Shown: positions 35,165 to 44,206 of the stretch, in pieces | Layout: the number at the start of each line of letters is the position of its first letter | Position numbering within the stretch: position 1 is the stretch's first letter | Assembly: GCA_964545715.1 (NCBI GenBank) | Contig: CAZJHX010000008.1 | Location: 62,001 to 126,000, forward strand | Reading direction: 5' to 3' | DNA length: 64,000 bases | Origin: CAZJHX01 sp964545715 | GTDB taxonomy: Bacteria; Myxococcota_A; UBA9042; GCA-2863065 | The notes under the pieces: generated by a model | The model's database searches: none | What the model was told of the DNA's origin: nothing | The model's input: only the letters and a program-made list of their open reading frames with translations | Program-made: the position numbers and the translations under genes

Positions 35165-36171
35165 TGGGCCGATGACTCAGCAGCGCCCAGCAGGCGCTCG
35201 AGCACTTGATCGGCGGCGCTGTACGGGTCCAGTGTGCGCGCGGCCATCTGGTCGACGAGCGAGTCGCCCAGGCCGTCGATCGCCAGTACCCCTTCGACGT
35301 GTTGCGCCAGCCGGTCGCGAAGCACGTTGCGCAAAAGCCACGCCTCTCGGCCGCGCAGGCGATCCCGCAGCGTGTCGGTGGCGCTCAGGTGCGCGTGATG
35401 GGTGTCGATGGCCTCGATCAGCTCGGCGATGCCCTCGCTGCGGATGGCGACGGTCTGCAGAATCGGCACCTCCCACTGCTGGTCGGGCGCCACCAGGTTT
35501 TGTAGGTGCTTGAGATCGGCCACGGTGCGCAGCGTGCCCTCGCGGTCGGCCTTGTTGACGACAAAGATGTCGGCGATCTCGAGGACGCCGGCCTTGATGG
35601 CCTGGATGTCGTCCCCCATCCCCGGGATCAGCACGACGACCGACGTCTGGGCGGTGCGCACGATGTCGATCTCGTCCTGACCGACGCCGACCGTCTCGAT
35701 GAGGATCCGGTCAAAGCCCATGGCGTCCATGACGTGCACGACGTCGTCGGTCGAGCGCGATAGGCCGCCCAGCTGCCCGCGGGTGGCCAACGAGTGGATG
35801 AACACGCCGGCATCGGTCGCGTGGCTCATCATGCGGATGCGGTCACCCAGAATCGCGCCGCCGGAGAATGGCGATGACGGGTCGACGCAGACCACGCCCA
35901 CCTTGAGGTCCTGCTTGCGATAGAGGCCGATCAGCTGGTCGACCAGCGTGGATTTGCCGGACCCGGGGTTGCCGGTGATGCCGACGGTCTGCGCCTGGCC
36001 GGTGCGCGGGTACAGCTTGCGCAGGGCGTACTCGGCGCCCGGGACGCGGTCGTCCAACAGGCGCATCAGGCGTGCGGCGCTACGTATCTCGCCGCGCTCG
36101 ATGCCGGAGACCAGGGCGTCTGCGCGCTCGGGTTTCAAGACGAACTTAGTCCGCTGGGAGGCACCGGCCAT
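35161..36171 (-). CDS. meaB: MeaB/ArgK-type GTPase, methylmalonyl-CoA mutase chaperone
   Basis: This 336-residue G3E GTPase protects and reloads B12-dependent acyl-CoA mutases. ATG 36171 gives the usual short N-terminus. Walker A is GNPGSGKST (67-75). The family block CVDPSSPFSGGAILGDRIRM, the switch ETVGVGQDEIDI, IPGMGDDIQAIKAG and the guanine motif NKAD are all present. It fits the stand-alone B12 subunit at 22737, though 12 kb separates them and no large mutase subunit is in the window. It is coupled to an unrelated glycosyltransferase. Confidence 0.94.
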   Translation of the reverse strand: MAGASQRTKFVLKPERADALVSGIERGEIRSAARLMRLLDDRVPGAEYALRKLYPRTGQAQTVGITGNPGSGKSTLVDQLIGLYRKQDLKVGVVCVDPSSPFSGGAILGDRIRMMSHATDAGVFIHSLATRGQLGGLSRSTDDVVHVMDAMGFDRILIETVGVGQDEIDIVRTAQTSVVVLIPGMGDDIQAIKAGVLEIADIFVVNKADREGTLRTVADLKHLQNLVAPDQQWEVPILQTVAIRSEGIAELIEAIDTHHAHLSATDTLRDRLRGREAWLLRNVLRDRLAQHVEGVLAIDGLGDSLVDQMAARTLDPYSAADQVLERLLGAAESSAQ

Positions 36172-36213
36172 CGCGGGAGAATAGGCGCGCCGCGCGGCCG
36201 AAGTCAACGCGTC

Positions 36214-36242
36214 TTGCGGGTCGGTGGAACGACCGATATCAT
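36214..36242 (+). promoter_or_regulatory. Possible promoter, leaderless arrangement
   Basis: TTGCGG (36214-36219) and TATCAT (36237-36242) are 17 nt apart. Only 7 nt separate TATCAT from ATG 36250, and no Shine-Dalgarno sequence is present, so translation would begin at or near the 5' end of the transcript. Confidence 0.45.
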
Positions 36243-36249
36243 CCCGCCG

Positions 36250-36954
36250 ATGCGTGTACTGCTCGCCATAAGCGTGGTCGTTATCTCTTGTGCCGGCTGC
36301 TCAAAGGAGGCGCCGGGTCATACGTCGCGCGCTCGCCCGCAGGTCGTTGATCCGGCTGAGGCGCCGACAATTGTGGTGCACCCGAACAGCAAGGACATGG
36401 TGTTCCGTTTCTTTCCGCAGGGGCAACGCACGGCGGACCTGGCCACGCGCATCGACAAGGTGCCGGTGTCGGCGCGCGATCTGGTGATCGTCGTTCCCGA
36501 CGTGGAGGTGCCGGCCGGGCTGGTCTACGTGGCGGATCTGCGCAAGCCGGGCGCCGACGGCGCGTTCCCGTACAAGGTGTTGGACGCGGCCGAGTTCGAT
36601 CGCACGTTGGTCGAGGCGCGGGGCGAGGAGCCGCCAAAGATCGCGACGGCGTCAACGGCTGCCGCCAAACCCAAGTCGCAGCCGGTCGCCGGTGGCAAAA
36701 ACGAGATCATCTTGTACAGCACGTCGTGGTGTGGCGTGTGCAAGCAGGCGGCGCGGTGGATGCGCAACAAGGGCCTGCCGTTTGTCGAAAAGGACATCGA
36801 GAAGCAGCCGGGCGCGCGGGACGAGATGGTGCGCAACGCCAAGGCGGCGGGCATGTCCAAGTCCCAGCTGAACGGGGTGCCGATCATCTATGTGAACGGC
36901 AAGATGCTGCCGGGGTTTGACCCACGCGCGATCACCAATCTGTTGAAGAGCTAG
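36250..36954 (+). CDS. Lipoprotein with glutaredoxin-like domain
   Basis: This is a 234-residue lipoprotein starting at ATG 36250. The signal peptide ends VISCAGC. A middle region of about 120 residues with no recognised domain is followed by a glutaredoxin/UXX-star domain near 155-234: LYSTSWCGVCK with Cys161 and Cys164, the NGVPIIYVNG cis-Pro segment, and GFD. It is probably a membrane-anchored disulfide oxidoreductase in the periplasm. The CGVC active site suggests thiol exchange rather than glutathione dependence. It is convergent with the kinase at 36959. Confidence 0.84.
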   Translation: MRVLLAISVVVISCAGCSKEAPGHTSRARPQVVDPAEAPTIVVHPNSKDMVFRFFPQGQRTADLATRIDKVPVSARDLVIVVPDVEVPAGLVYVADLRKPGADGAFPYKVLDAAEFDRTLVEARGEEPPKIATASTAAAKPKSQPVAGGKNEIILYSTSWCGVCKQAARWMRNKGLPFVEKDIEKQPGARDEMVRNAKAAGMSKSQLNGVPIIYVNGKMLPGFDPRAITNLLKS

Positions 36955-36958
36955 CTGC

Positions 36959-38069
36959 TTATAGGTAGGGCAGGAGCCCGAAGAGCAGCGCGCCGGTCGC
37001 GATGCCGGCGCCCAGACCCCACAGGAACATCTTGCGTGCCCGGATCATCTGCTTTTGCTTGGGCATCAGCAGGCCGGAGAGGTGGGTCATGACGGTGTCG
37101 GAGTCGTGGCCGGCCGTGGGGATGCCGATGCCGCACAGCAGGTAGCGCACGCTGTCCTTGACCCTCTCGCGGGCGTCGCCCTGGGCGCTGCTTGGGGTTT
37201 TGGCGCATGGCCTTGGCGATGATGCTCCACAGCATCGGGTTGATCTCGATGGGGCGCTCGACGCGGTCGGTGTCCAGGGCCAGGCGCGCCTCCAGGTACA
37301 GCTTGGCCTGCTTGACGTACTCCTCGCGGGTCTTGGCTTCGGGTTTGAAGGGCCATGGGCGCCGGCCGGTCAGCAGCTGGAAGAAGATGACGCCCAGGCC
37401 GAAGACGTCGGCGGGCGTGTCGGACTGCAGCTTCTCGGGATCGTGGACGCGGGCGTCGGCGATCTGCTCGGGCGCCAGGTACTCCGGCGTGCCGCGCAGC
37501 AGCCCGGCGTCGATGTCGACTTCAAAGTCCCGGCCCTGCAGGATCGCCTCTTCCTCAAAGAGCTTCAGCAGCCCCTGGGAGTCGCGAACCAGGCCGAAAT
37601 CGAGCAGCTTCACGACCATGTTGCCGCGTGTGAGCATGATGTTGCGCGGCTTGATGTCGCCGTGGCTGAGCCCGAGCTTGTGCAGGCCTGCAAACGACTT
37701 GCACAGCTGCACCATCAGCTCGCATACCGCGGCCTCGGTAAGCTGGCGTCCGGTGTCAAAGACGGCTGTGAGTGTGAAGCCGTCGACATACTCCATTGCT
37801 AGAAAGCGCGTGCCGTCCGCTGTGTCGCCTTCGCCCTTGTAGGCCACGACGTTTTTGCTCTTGGGCAGCGCGCTCAGCACTTTTATCTCGCGCAGAAAGC
37901 GCGGCATCGTCTGTGGGTGCTCGCCGACGGGGATCTTTATCGCGACCCGCTCGCCTTTGGGCGACTTCCCTTCAAAGACCATTGCGAATGCGCCGCGATC
38001 CAGCAGCTTTGTGCATTCCCACCCGTTCGGCATCGCCGGCATACTGTCCGGACTTATAGCCGCCACCAT
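36959..38069 (-). pseudogene. Serine/threonine kinase with a single-base frameshift near its C-terminus
   Basis: The kinase domain is intact: glycine loop LDRGAFAMVFEG, VAIKIP, catalytic loop HGDIKPRNIML (Gly for Arg in HRD), DFGLVRD, GTPEYLAPEQ, DVFGLGVIFF. After NPKQRP (nt 37179-37181) the frame is lost and becomes Arg/Pro/His-rich antisense-like sequence. Removing one G from that GGG run restores GDARERVKDSVRYLLCGIG and a C-terminal membrane helix (FLWGLGAGIATGALLFGLL) ending at 36959. So the original protein was a membrane-anchored kinase of about 369 residues. A sequencing error or a genuine frameshift are both possible. Confidence 0.75.
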
Positions 38070-38082
38070 CTCTAATCCTCCC

Positions 38083-39219
38083 TCACTTCCTGCGAGTCTT
38101 CCGCCTGGGCGCCACCCTTACGTTTAGCTCACCCTTCTTAACATCGACTGTGACTGTGCCTTTTTTCTGCCCGAAGGTACGGAACGCCGTGTCTTCCAGC
38201 AGGTGCGTCATGATCGCGTTGAGACCGCGGGCTCCCGTTTGCCGGGTAACCGCCAGGTCCACGATGTGGTCGATGACCTTGCCGCTCACCTTGAGCGCCA
38301 GCCCCTCGTCCTCAAACTCCCGAACGAACTGCCGGATCACATTATCGCGCAAAATGGACTTCAGCGTCTTTTTGTCCAACGGCGCCAGCGGCACGATGCG
38401 TGTGAAGCGTCCGATCAGCTCCGGCAAGAAGCCGTAGGTCTGGAAGTTTTCGATCTGGCTCAGCTCCGCGTCATCGTACCGGGCGGCGATCTGCTCGTGC
38501 TGCCGGCCCTCGGGTGCGCCGAGAAAGCCCAGCCGGCCTGCTGCGGCGCGGTCGAGCGAGATGCCCTTGAGGCCGCTGAAGGCTCCACAGCCGATGAAGG
38601 TCACGTCGTCGGTGCGCATGCTGACCTTGCCGGAGTAGGCGGAGTTGTTCTGGTCGAGCGGGACCGGGATCTCGCCGACCTCCATCATGCGCAGCAGCTC
38701 TTTTTGGACGCCCAGTCCGGAGACGTCCTTGGTGGACCCCTCGCCGTCGAAGCGCGCCCGATTGGACGAGGACGCCAGCTTGTCGAACTCGTCCAGGCAG
38801 ACGATGCCGGTGGACGCAAAAAGCGGGTTGTCGCCGGCGCGATTGAGCAGCTGCGTGAGGATGGTGACGGCGTCGTTGCCGATATACCCGGTCTCCGAGA
38901 AGCCGGTCACATCCACGACGACGGTGGGCAGCTTCAGGATCCGCTCGAACAGCAACTCTACCAGAAACGTCTTGCCGCACCCGGTCGGTCCCACCAGCAG
39001 CGCATTGGGCTTGGGCGCCACCTGTTGGCGCTCGACCTGATCGAGATAGATGCGTTTGAGCCGGCGCACGTGACGGTAAGCGACCAGCGACACCGAGCGC
39101 CGCGCGCCCTCCTGACCGCGATATCCGAGCCCGCTGAGCAAGTCGTAGACCCGCGTAGGCGCAATCGTCGGAATGCGCTCCACATATTGCGCCAGGCTCA
39201 TCGCGCGCTGTGGGATCAT
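38083..39219 (-). CDS. ClpX-like AAA+ ATPase lacking the zinc-binding N-domain
   Basis: This 378-residue ATPase resembles the AAA+ ring of ClpX. Walker A GPTGCGKT is at 77-84, Walker B VCLDEFDK with Asp143/Glu144, the pore-loop region SETGYIGND, ELIGRFTRIVPLAPL, and sensor-2 QTGARGL near the end. It lacks the Cys4 N-terminal domain that recruits ClpX substrates. At the position of the ClpP-binding IGF loop it has LGF (230-232). It could be a substrate-specialised ClpP partner or a stand-alone unfoldase. It lies upstream of a kinase gene on the same strand, 13 bp apart. Confidence 0.87.
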   Translation of the reverse strand: MIPQRAMSLAQYVERIPTIAPTRVYDLLSGLGYRGQEGARRSVSLVAYRHVRRLKRIYLDQVERQQVAPKPNALLVGPTGCGKTFLVELLFERILKLPTVVVDVTGFSETGYIGNDAVTILTQLLNRAGDNPLFASTGIVCLDEFDKLASSSNRARFDGEGSTKDVSGLGVQKELLRMMEVGEIPVPLDQNNSAYSGKVSMRTDDVTFIGCGAFSGLKGISLDRAAAGRLGFLGAPEGRQHEQIAARYDDAELSQIENFQTYGFLPELIGRFTRIVPLAPLDKKTLKSILRDNVIRQFVREFEDEGLALKVSGKVIDHIVDLAVTRQTGARGLNAIMTHLLEDTAFRTFGQKKGTVTVDVKKGELNVRVAPRRKTRRK

Positions 39220-39326
39220 GGGTCCCCCGTAGGCCGGTTGGGTTTACAGCATACCAGAGTCCCCATTTTTTTGACCGCCCCCAAAGACGACCTCATAGTC
39301 GATCCGCCACACACCAGGGGGTCCTT

Positions 39327-39671
39327 GTGTCCGCTCCAGCGATCGCAACACCGAGCCCGGGAGTTACCGGGACCGAGCTCATCGTCACCGAGATCCATAA
39401 TGATATCGAGGCGTACGTCAGCAAGGCCGTCGAGCTGACGACCGACGGCATGAGCCTGCAACGCAGCCCGGCGCTGACCAAGATAGGTCGCTTTCTGTGG
39501 GTGGAATTTGTGCTGCCCAACTACGGCCAGATGCGCGTCCTGGCAGAGATCGCCGGTCGTAGCGCCGAGACCAACCGCGTCGTCTTCCGCCACTGCTGGC
39601 CGCAGGACCGCGCCGCATATCTGAAATATGTCGCGCAGGAGCTGGTCGCCGTAAGCAACGGCGCGGCCTGA
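39327..39671 (+). CDS. PilZ-like domain protein
   Basis: This is 114 residues. GTG 39327 is preferred because AGGGGG lies five bases upstream; longer frames upstream have no coding character. The sequence LTTDGMSLQRSPALTKIGRFLWVEFVLP and later NRVVFRHCWPQDRAAYLKYV follow the beta-barrel pattern of PilZ domains. The RxxxR motif needed for c-di-GMP is not visible, so it may be a non-binding PilZ or a related fold. Its TGA overlaps the proposed CTG start of folC (CTGA), so the two are probably coupled. Confidence 0.65.
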   Translation: MSAPAIATPSPGVTGTELIVTEIHNDIEAYVSKAVELTTDGMSLQRSPALTKIGRFLWVEFVLPNYGQMRVLAEIAGRSAETNRVVFRHCWPQDRAAYLKYVAQELVAVSNGAA

Positions 39672-40891
39672 ACCCGACCTACGAGCGGTTTCTAGCGCTG
39701 GAATCCGCGGGCGTCCGCTACGCGCTCGATCGCATCGATGCCATGTTGGAGTACCTGGGTCATCCGGAGCGCCAGGCCCCCCAGACCATCCTCATCGCGG
39801 GCACCAACGGCAAGGGCAGCGTCGCAGCAACTCTCTCAGCGATCGCCGCCCGCGCCGGCACCCGCGTCGGCGTGTTCACCAGCCCCCACCTCACAAGAGT
39901 CACCGAGCGCTTTCGCCTCAACGACGTGGACGCCGACTGGGCCACCTTTGACCGCATCGGCGCCCAGGTCCTGGCCGCCAACGAGCAGTCGGGCATCGGC
40001 GTCTCCTTTTTCGAGGCCATGGTCACGTTCAGCGTCCTCTGGTTCGCCGAGTCCAAGGTGCAGCTGCAAATTCTGGAAGCGGGTCTGGGCGGCCGTCGAG
40101 ACGCCACCCGCTCGGTGCGAGCCACCCACGCCATCATCACATCGATAGGCAGCGATCACCTCAAGACCCTGGGCCCGACCATGGAGCACATCGCCCGCGA
40201 GAAGCTGGCGATCTGCGCCCCGGGCATGAAGACGGTCATGGCTGTCCCGCCCAGACTCCGACACCTGGCCCCCGAGGGCTGGATGTTCGACGTGGATGTC
40301 ACCTTTCGCCGAACCAAGACCGGCCTGCGAGTGCGCCACCCCGAGGGCGTCCTGAACCTGCCGCTGCCCAATCTGCTCGGACCACACCAGCGCCGCAACG
40401 CCGCCATCGCCGCCGCCGCCGCAACCCGCCTGGGCTTCACCGAAGACCAGATCGCTGACGGCATAACCCACGTGAGGTGGCCCGGCCGCATGCAGCGCCT
40501 GGGCGGCGCCCCCGAAACCTGGCTGGACGGCGCCCACAATCCGGCCGCCGTAGCCCGCCTAATCAAGACCCTGGCCGAGCTCAACATCCAAGATGGCTTC
40601 ACCCTGGTCTTTGGCGCCCACCCGTTCAAGAACACCCGCCGACTCCTGACCCGCCTGGCCGCCCGCGCCGGCACAGTCATCTGTACCCAAGCCGAGCGCC
40701 TCTCCCCGGCAAAAGACCTCGCCGCCCTCCTGCCCGGCCGCCCCGATGTCCACGCACAACCGGATTGCCGCGAAGCCGTGAGGCAAGCCAGGGCGCTGGG
40801 CCGCACAACGCTCGTAGCCGGCTCCCTCTACCTGGCCGGCGAGCTCCTCGGGCGCCTGGAAACCGATTCCCTCCAATCTCAATGCGACTGA
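39668..40891 (+). CDS. folC: Bifunctional folylpolyglutamate synthase / dihydrofolate synthase
   Basis: This is 407 residues in the Mur-ligase fold. It adds glutamate to dihydropteroate and folates. P-loop GTNGKGSV begins near 45, TSPHL, LEAGLGGRRDATR, the T(S)IGSDHLKTLG block, HQRRNAAIA, WLDGAHNP and VFGAHPFKN are seen. The first ATG (39743) would cut off the conserved N-terminal helix NPTYERFLALESAG...YALDRIDAMLEYL, which is in frame back to CTG 39668. That codon overlaps the upstream stop (CTGA), so a CTG start is proposed; ATG 39743 is the fallback. Confidence 0.87.
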   Translation: MNPTYERFLALESAGVRYALDRIDAMLEYLGHPERQAPQTILIAGTNGKGSVAATLSAIAARAGTRVGVFTSPHLTRVTERFRLNDVDADWATFDRIGAQVLAANEQSGIGVSFFEAMVTFSVLWFAESKVQLQILEAGLGGRRDATRSVRATHAIITSIGSDHLKTLGPTMEHIAREKLAICAPGMKTVMAVPPRLRHLAPEGWMFDVDVTFRRTKTGLRVRHPEGVLNLPLPNLLGPHQRRNAAIAAAAATRLGFTEDQIADGITHVRWPGRMQRLGGAPETWLDGAHNPAAVARLIKTLAELNIQDGFTLVFGAHPFKNTRRLLTRLAARAGTVICTQAERLSPAKDLAALLPGRPDVHAQPDCREAVRQARALGRTTLVAGSLYLAGELLGRLETDSLQSQCD

Positions 40892-40934
40892 CCGGTCCGG
40901 CCTCCCCGTGCCGCGTGCGCCAAAAGGAGCGCGG

Positions 40935-41546
40935 TCACGCAGCCACCCCGGGCAGCATCAGCTGGTAGCGGTTTGAGACGGTCCCAAACGGGATCCGCGC
41001 CGTCATCATGCTGCCCAACAACCGCTCGCGCGTCGGCCCGCGCGGCCCCAAAGTCGCCCGCAGAAAGCGGTGCTGGTCGAGCATACGAAAGCTGATCCCG
41101 ACAAGTGGGTCCACGGCGCCCGGGCGAACCAGCCCAGCGGCCGCGCCGTTGCGCAGGACATAATTGATCATGTGGAAGGCCTGCCGGACCGAGCGCCCCA
41201 CCCCCGAGTAGAACCGCTCGGCAAAAACCGAGCCCCTCGGCATGCCCCAAGCCCGCTTCAATGCGCGGGCCAGCTGGCTGAACACGTACCGCAAGGCATC
41301 ACCCAGCGCCCGCCGCGACTCCGGGATGCAGATGAGGTGAATGTGATTAGGCATCGGCACCACGGCCACGGTCCGCAACCCGCGAGGCACCGCCTGCCGA
41401 AGCAGCTCGATGAGGCGGTCCCGGATCCATCCCTGCCTCAACGACGGCAGCCCCGCCACCAGCTTCTGGGTGACGTGCATGGGCCGGCAGGTGGAGACAT
41501 CCCGCCTGTGGTGGACCAACCGCCCGGTCTTGCGACTGCGTTTCAC
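40935..41546 (-). mobile_element. REP-associated tyrosine transposase-like protein (Y1 family)
   Basis: This 203-residue gene starts at GTG 41546. HUH single-strand transposase features are visible: catalytic His pair in PMPNHIHLI, and a Tyr in FHMINYVLRNGAAAGLV as the likely nucleophile. The GVGRSVRQA and RYVFSQLARALKR segments fit the Y1/RAYT family. There are no flanking terminal inverted repeats or second orf, as expected for domesticated RAYTs. It lies near a tRNA gene. REP-like palindromes occur in the same window at 15364-15491. Confidence 0.82.
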
Positions 41547-41849
41547 ACGCGCAACATAGCTGAACAGACGAGCAGGTCAAGCGCTAAATACGAAATAATG
41601 CCCACCCATTACAAGGGCGCCTGCCAGCACCCCAGCACGCCTCAGTCGAGAGCATATACCCCCTCACCACTCGCCCGACGACCGCCCGTTACCGGCCGGC
41701 GGGCATAGTCCCACGTCGCCCCCCGAAGCACCCGCGCGCCGTCTCCAGCCACAACGAAATCCAACCCCGGCGCGGGCACGCGGCAGGACCTTGACAGCCC
41801 GCCCCCCACCGGCTACAAATCCGCCGATACGACGCGTGCAAACGCGTTT
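41547..41849. other. Intergenic region before the tRNA
   Basis: About 300 bases with no supported gene. It contains the tRNA promoter near its end. A few short frames are present but show no conserved features. Confidence 0.7.
41791..41819 (+). promoter_or_regulatory. Sigma70 promoter of the tRNA gene
   Basis: TTGACA (41791-41796) and TACAAA (41814-41819) are separated by 17 nt. Transcription would start near 41827, about 23 nt upstream of the tRNA's mature 5' end. Confidence 0.75.
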
Positions 41850-41924
41850 GGGCGTATAGCTCAGTGGGAGAGCGCCGCCTTCACACGGCGGAAGTCACAA
41901 GTTCAAGTCTTGTTACGCCCACCA
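41850..41924 (+). tRNA. tRNA-Val (anticodon CAC)
   Basis: A complete cloverleaf: acceptor stem GGGCGTA/TACGCCC, D-arm GCTC/GAGC, anticodon stem CCGCC/GGCGG with loop TTCACAC (anticodon CAC, reading GUG), T-arm ACAAG/CTTGT with loop TTCAAGT, discriminator A and encoded CCA. Length is 75 nt. It is preceded by a good promoter and followed by a terminator, so it is a monocistronic unit. Confidence 0.97.
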
Positions 41925-41927
41925 CTC

Positions 41928-41960
41928 AAAGCCTCGGTTTTGCCGGGGCTTTTTGTTTTT
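41928..41960 (+). terminator. Rho-independent terminator after tRNA-Val
   Basis: AGCCTCGG (41930-41937) pairs with CCGGGGCT (41943-41950) with a TTTTG loop and one G-T pair, followed by a long T-run. Confidence 0.9.
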
Positions 41961-41978
41961 GGTGGCTGGTGACGCACA

Positions 41979-43187
41979 TCACAGCGGCTGCGCGGCCTCC
42001 TGGCGTAGGAATGGCGGGACGTTCGGATCGTTGGCGATGCGGTCCAGGGCGTGACGGGCCGTGTGTCGGTCGTGTGGTCCCAGACAGCGCGCCAGGGCGA
42101 TCCGGGTGAGCGTATCCGTGGCTTCGGCGAGCGCCTGTTTCAGGTCCTCGGCGGCGGCACCCTCGCATGCGGCGAGCTTCTCTTCGGGGAGGTCGGCTGC
42201 GGTCACGGCATCGAGCAGCATGCTGTGAGTACTTTCCGCCTCGTGGTGCTCGCCAGGGACGTGCTCGGGGGCGTGCGGCGCATGACGCGCGATCAGGGTG
42301 AGGGCGGTCAAAGCGCCACCCACCACGACCAACATCACGACCAGACGACGCGCCATGGCGTGAGTGCTGCCGGCGCGGCGCAGCCACACGACGACGCCGA
42401 CGAGCGCCAGTATCGCGGCGTACACGCCTACGACCGTGGGGCCGCCGGGGAGATCCAGGCGGACCGAGAGGCCCAGGCCGCTGACGCACGCGAAGAGGCC
42501 GACGGCCCAGCCGACGATGAGCTGGTTCCTCAGGGTGTTGACCAAGAGCATGGCCAGGGTGGCCGGCGCGACCAGGAACACGAACACCAGAAGCACCCCG
42601 GCTGTCGCGACTGAGTGTGTTACGACCACCGCGAACGTGCCGTAGAAGACGAGGTCCCACCAGCCCACGTTGAGTCCATCGGCCGCCGCAGCCTCTGCGT
42701 CTTCAGAGACTCGAATCAGCTGGCGTCGGGCCAGCACGTGTACCAGGCCCACGCCGCCGTAGACCCACGCTCCCGCGCTCACGGTCTCCCAGCTGACCCA
42801 CAGGAGGTTGCCGGACAGTGACTCGGTCAGGTGGTGTGAGCCTTCGGGGACCGCTGCCATCACGAGGAGCGCCAGCGCAGCCGCCACGGCGTACACCAGA
42901 CCGATCAGCGCCTCCTGTGGTATCGGCGAGTCGCGGCCGGGGCGCAGCGCGGTGAGCAGACCGGCGCCGAGCAAGGCGAACACGAGAGTGAACGCCAGCG
43001 CCGCCGGGCTGGCGGGTTCGAGTCCCGCGAGCAATCCAACGAGACCTCCGAGGGCCGCGACCTGAGCGAGCGCAAGATCCACGAAGATCACGCCCCGGCG
43101 AAGCACGTGGAGCCCCAGCCAGGTGTGGATGCCGACCAGCAGCGTGGCCTCAGCCAGCGGCGCTCCAAGCAGGTCAACCAAGCTCAT
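41979..43187 (-). CDS. znuB: Zinc/manganese ABC transporter permease with cytoplasmic C-terminal extension
   Basis: This is 402 residues, starting at ATG 43187 in an ATGA overlap with the binding-protein gene. The first 300 residues are an ABC-3 permease with about eight membrane segments, including RRGVIFVDLALAQVAALGG, HHLTESLSGNLLW, DGLNVGWWDLVFYGTFAVVV and GVLLVFVFLVAPATLAML. After the last helix comes a His-rich stretch (HAPHAPEHVPGEHHEAESTHS) and a helical soluble domain of about 85 residues, which ordinary ZnuB lacks. That tail may bind zinc or interact with the missing ATPase. The znuB label is by family; metal preference is inferred from the His-rich context. Confidence 0.85.
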   Translation of the reverse strand: MSLVDLLGAPLAEATLLVGIHTWLGLHVLRRGVIFVDLALAQVAALGGLVGLLAGLEPASPAALAFTLVFALLGAGLLTALRPGRDSPIPQEALIGLVYAVAAALALLVMAAVPEGSHHLTESLSGNLLWVSWETVSAGAWVYGGVGLVHVLARRQLIRVSEDAEAAAADGLNVGWWDLVFYGTFAVVVTHSVATAGVLLVFVFLVAPATLAMLLVNTLRNQLIVGWAVGLFACVSGLGLSVRLDLPGGPTVVGVYAAILALVGVVVWLRRAGSTHAMARRLVVMLVVVGGALTALTLIARHAPHAPEHVPGEHHEAESTHSMLLDAVTAADLPEEKLAACEGAAAEDLKQALAEATDTLTRIALARCLGPHDRHTARHALDRIANDPNVPPFLRQEAAQPL

Positions 43188-44206
43188 CGGACCGAGCGCT
43201 CCAGCGCGCGAACCCACCGCTCCACCAGGTCGGGATAGGTCTTCGTACCGTCGCTCCCAACGTGAAAGGGCACCATCGTGGGTTCGAGTCCGGCTTTGTC
43301 GGCCACCGCTCGGACCCGGCTCGGCGGGTAGTGGCGCGCGGCGAGCAGCAAGCGCACGTTTTGCTGCTTGACCGTCGTGAGCATCGAGGCGACGTGGGCA
43401 GCCGTGGGCGGGACACCGGGCTTCGGCTCCGCGACGGCTGCCAGTCGGAGGCCGGCCAGCTGGATGAGGTAGGTCCAGTTCTTGTGGTAGGTGGCGATCG
43501 GAGCGCCGCGAGCCTTCACCAGCCGTCCCAACCAGCCACCGAGCAGCGCCGACATCGGGCGACCCTGGTACTGCCGCTTCTCGAGCAGCTGGAACAGCTT
43601 GCCTTTGGCGGCGAGCCGGGCCGCCAGATCGCCACCCAGCGCCGCGACCAACTCCGGCCCGAACGTGCGAGCGTCCAGGTCGGCGACTACGCGCTCAGCG
43701 GCCCGGGTGTACGTGTCGCGGTGCGCGGGGTCCACGCGGGTGAGCGCGGTCGCGATGTTGCGGACGACGACGCGCATGTTCACCGGCGAGGTATGGATGT
43801 GGGGGTTGCCGTACACGTGGACATCGCCCCGGGAGCGGTCCACGGAGGCGGGGATGCCCAACAGGTGGACCCCCTGCGACGCGTTGACGTAACCGGGGGC
43901 ACCGGGGCGCACGCGGGAGTTGCCGGCCTTTCGCAGCAGCGCGGGAACCCAGGTCTCGAGGTCGAGGCCGGTCACCACAAACAGGTCTGCTCGACCCACC
44001 TTGACGGCATAGGACGGCCGGGGGGCGAGCGTGTGCGCGTCCTGATCAGGCGGCAGGATCGACACGACCGTGGCCAGGTCGCCGGCCACGGCGCGCGCCG
44101 CCCAGGCGAAGTCGGGGAGCGTGGTCACGACGGTCACCTTCGCAGCTGATGGGGCCGGCGAGAGAGCCACCAGTGCGATGAGCAGCCGGAGCTTAGTAGC
44201 GTTCAT
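43184..44206 (-). CDS. znuA: Zinc ABC transporter substrate-binding protein (cluster A-I)
   Basis: This is a 340-residue periplasmic binding protein with signal peptide ending SPAPSAAK. Cluster A-I features are visible: TTLPDFAWAARAVAGD, the metal His in QDAHTLAPRPS, NPHIHTSP, and the second-lobe IATYHKNWTYL and PFHVGSDG. It delivers Zn2+ or Mn2+ to the permease encoded next. It overlaps the outer-membrane protein gene by 14 bp and the permease by 4 bp. The loop between lobes is not strongly His-rich. No znuC ATPase is in this operon. Confidence 0.88.
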   Translation of the reverse strand: MNATKLRLLIALVALSPAPSAAKVTVVTTLPDFAWAARAVAGDLATVVSILPPDQDAHTLAPRPSYAVKVGRADLFVVTGLDLETWVPALLRKAGNSRVRPGAPGYVNASQGVHLLGIPASVDRSRGDVHVYGNPHIHTSPVNMRVVVRNIATALTRVDPAHRDTYTRAAERVVADLDARTFGPELVAALGGDLAARLAAKGKLFQLLEKRQYQGRPMSALLGGWLGRLVKARGAPIATYHKNWTYLIQLAGLRLAAVAEPKPGVPPTAAHVASMLTTVKQQNVRLLLAARHYPPSRVRAVADKAGLEPTMVPFHVGSDGTKTYPDLVERWVRALERSVR

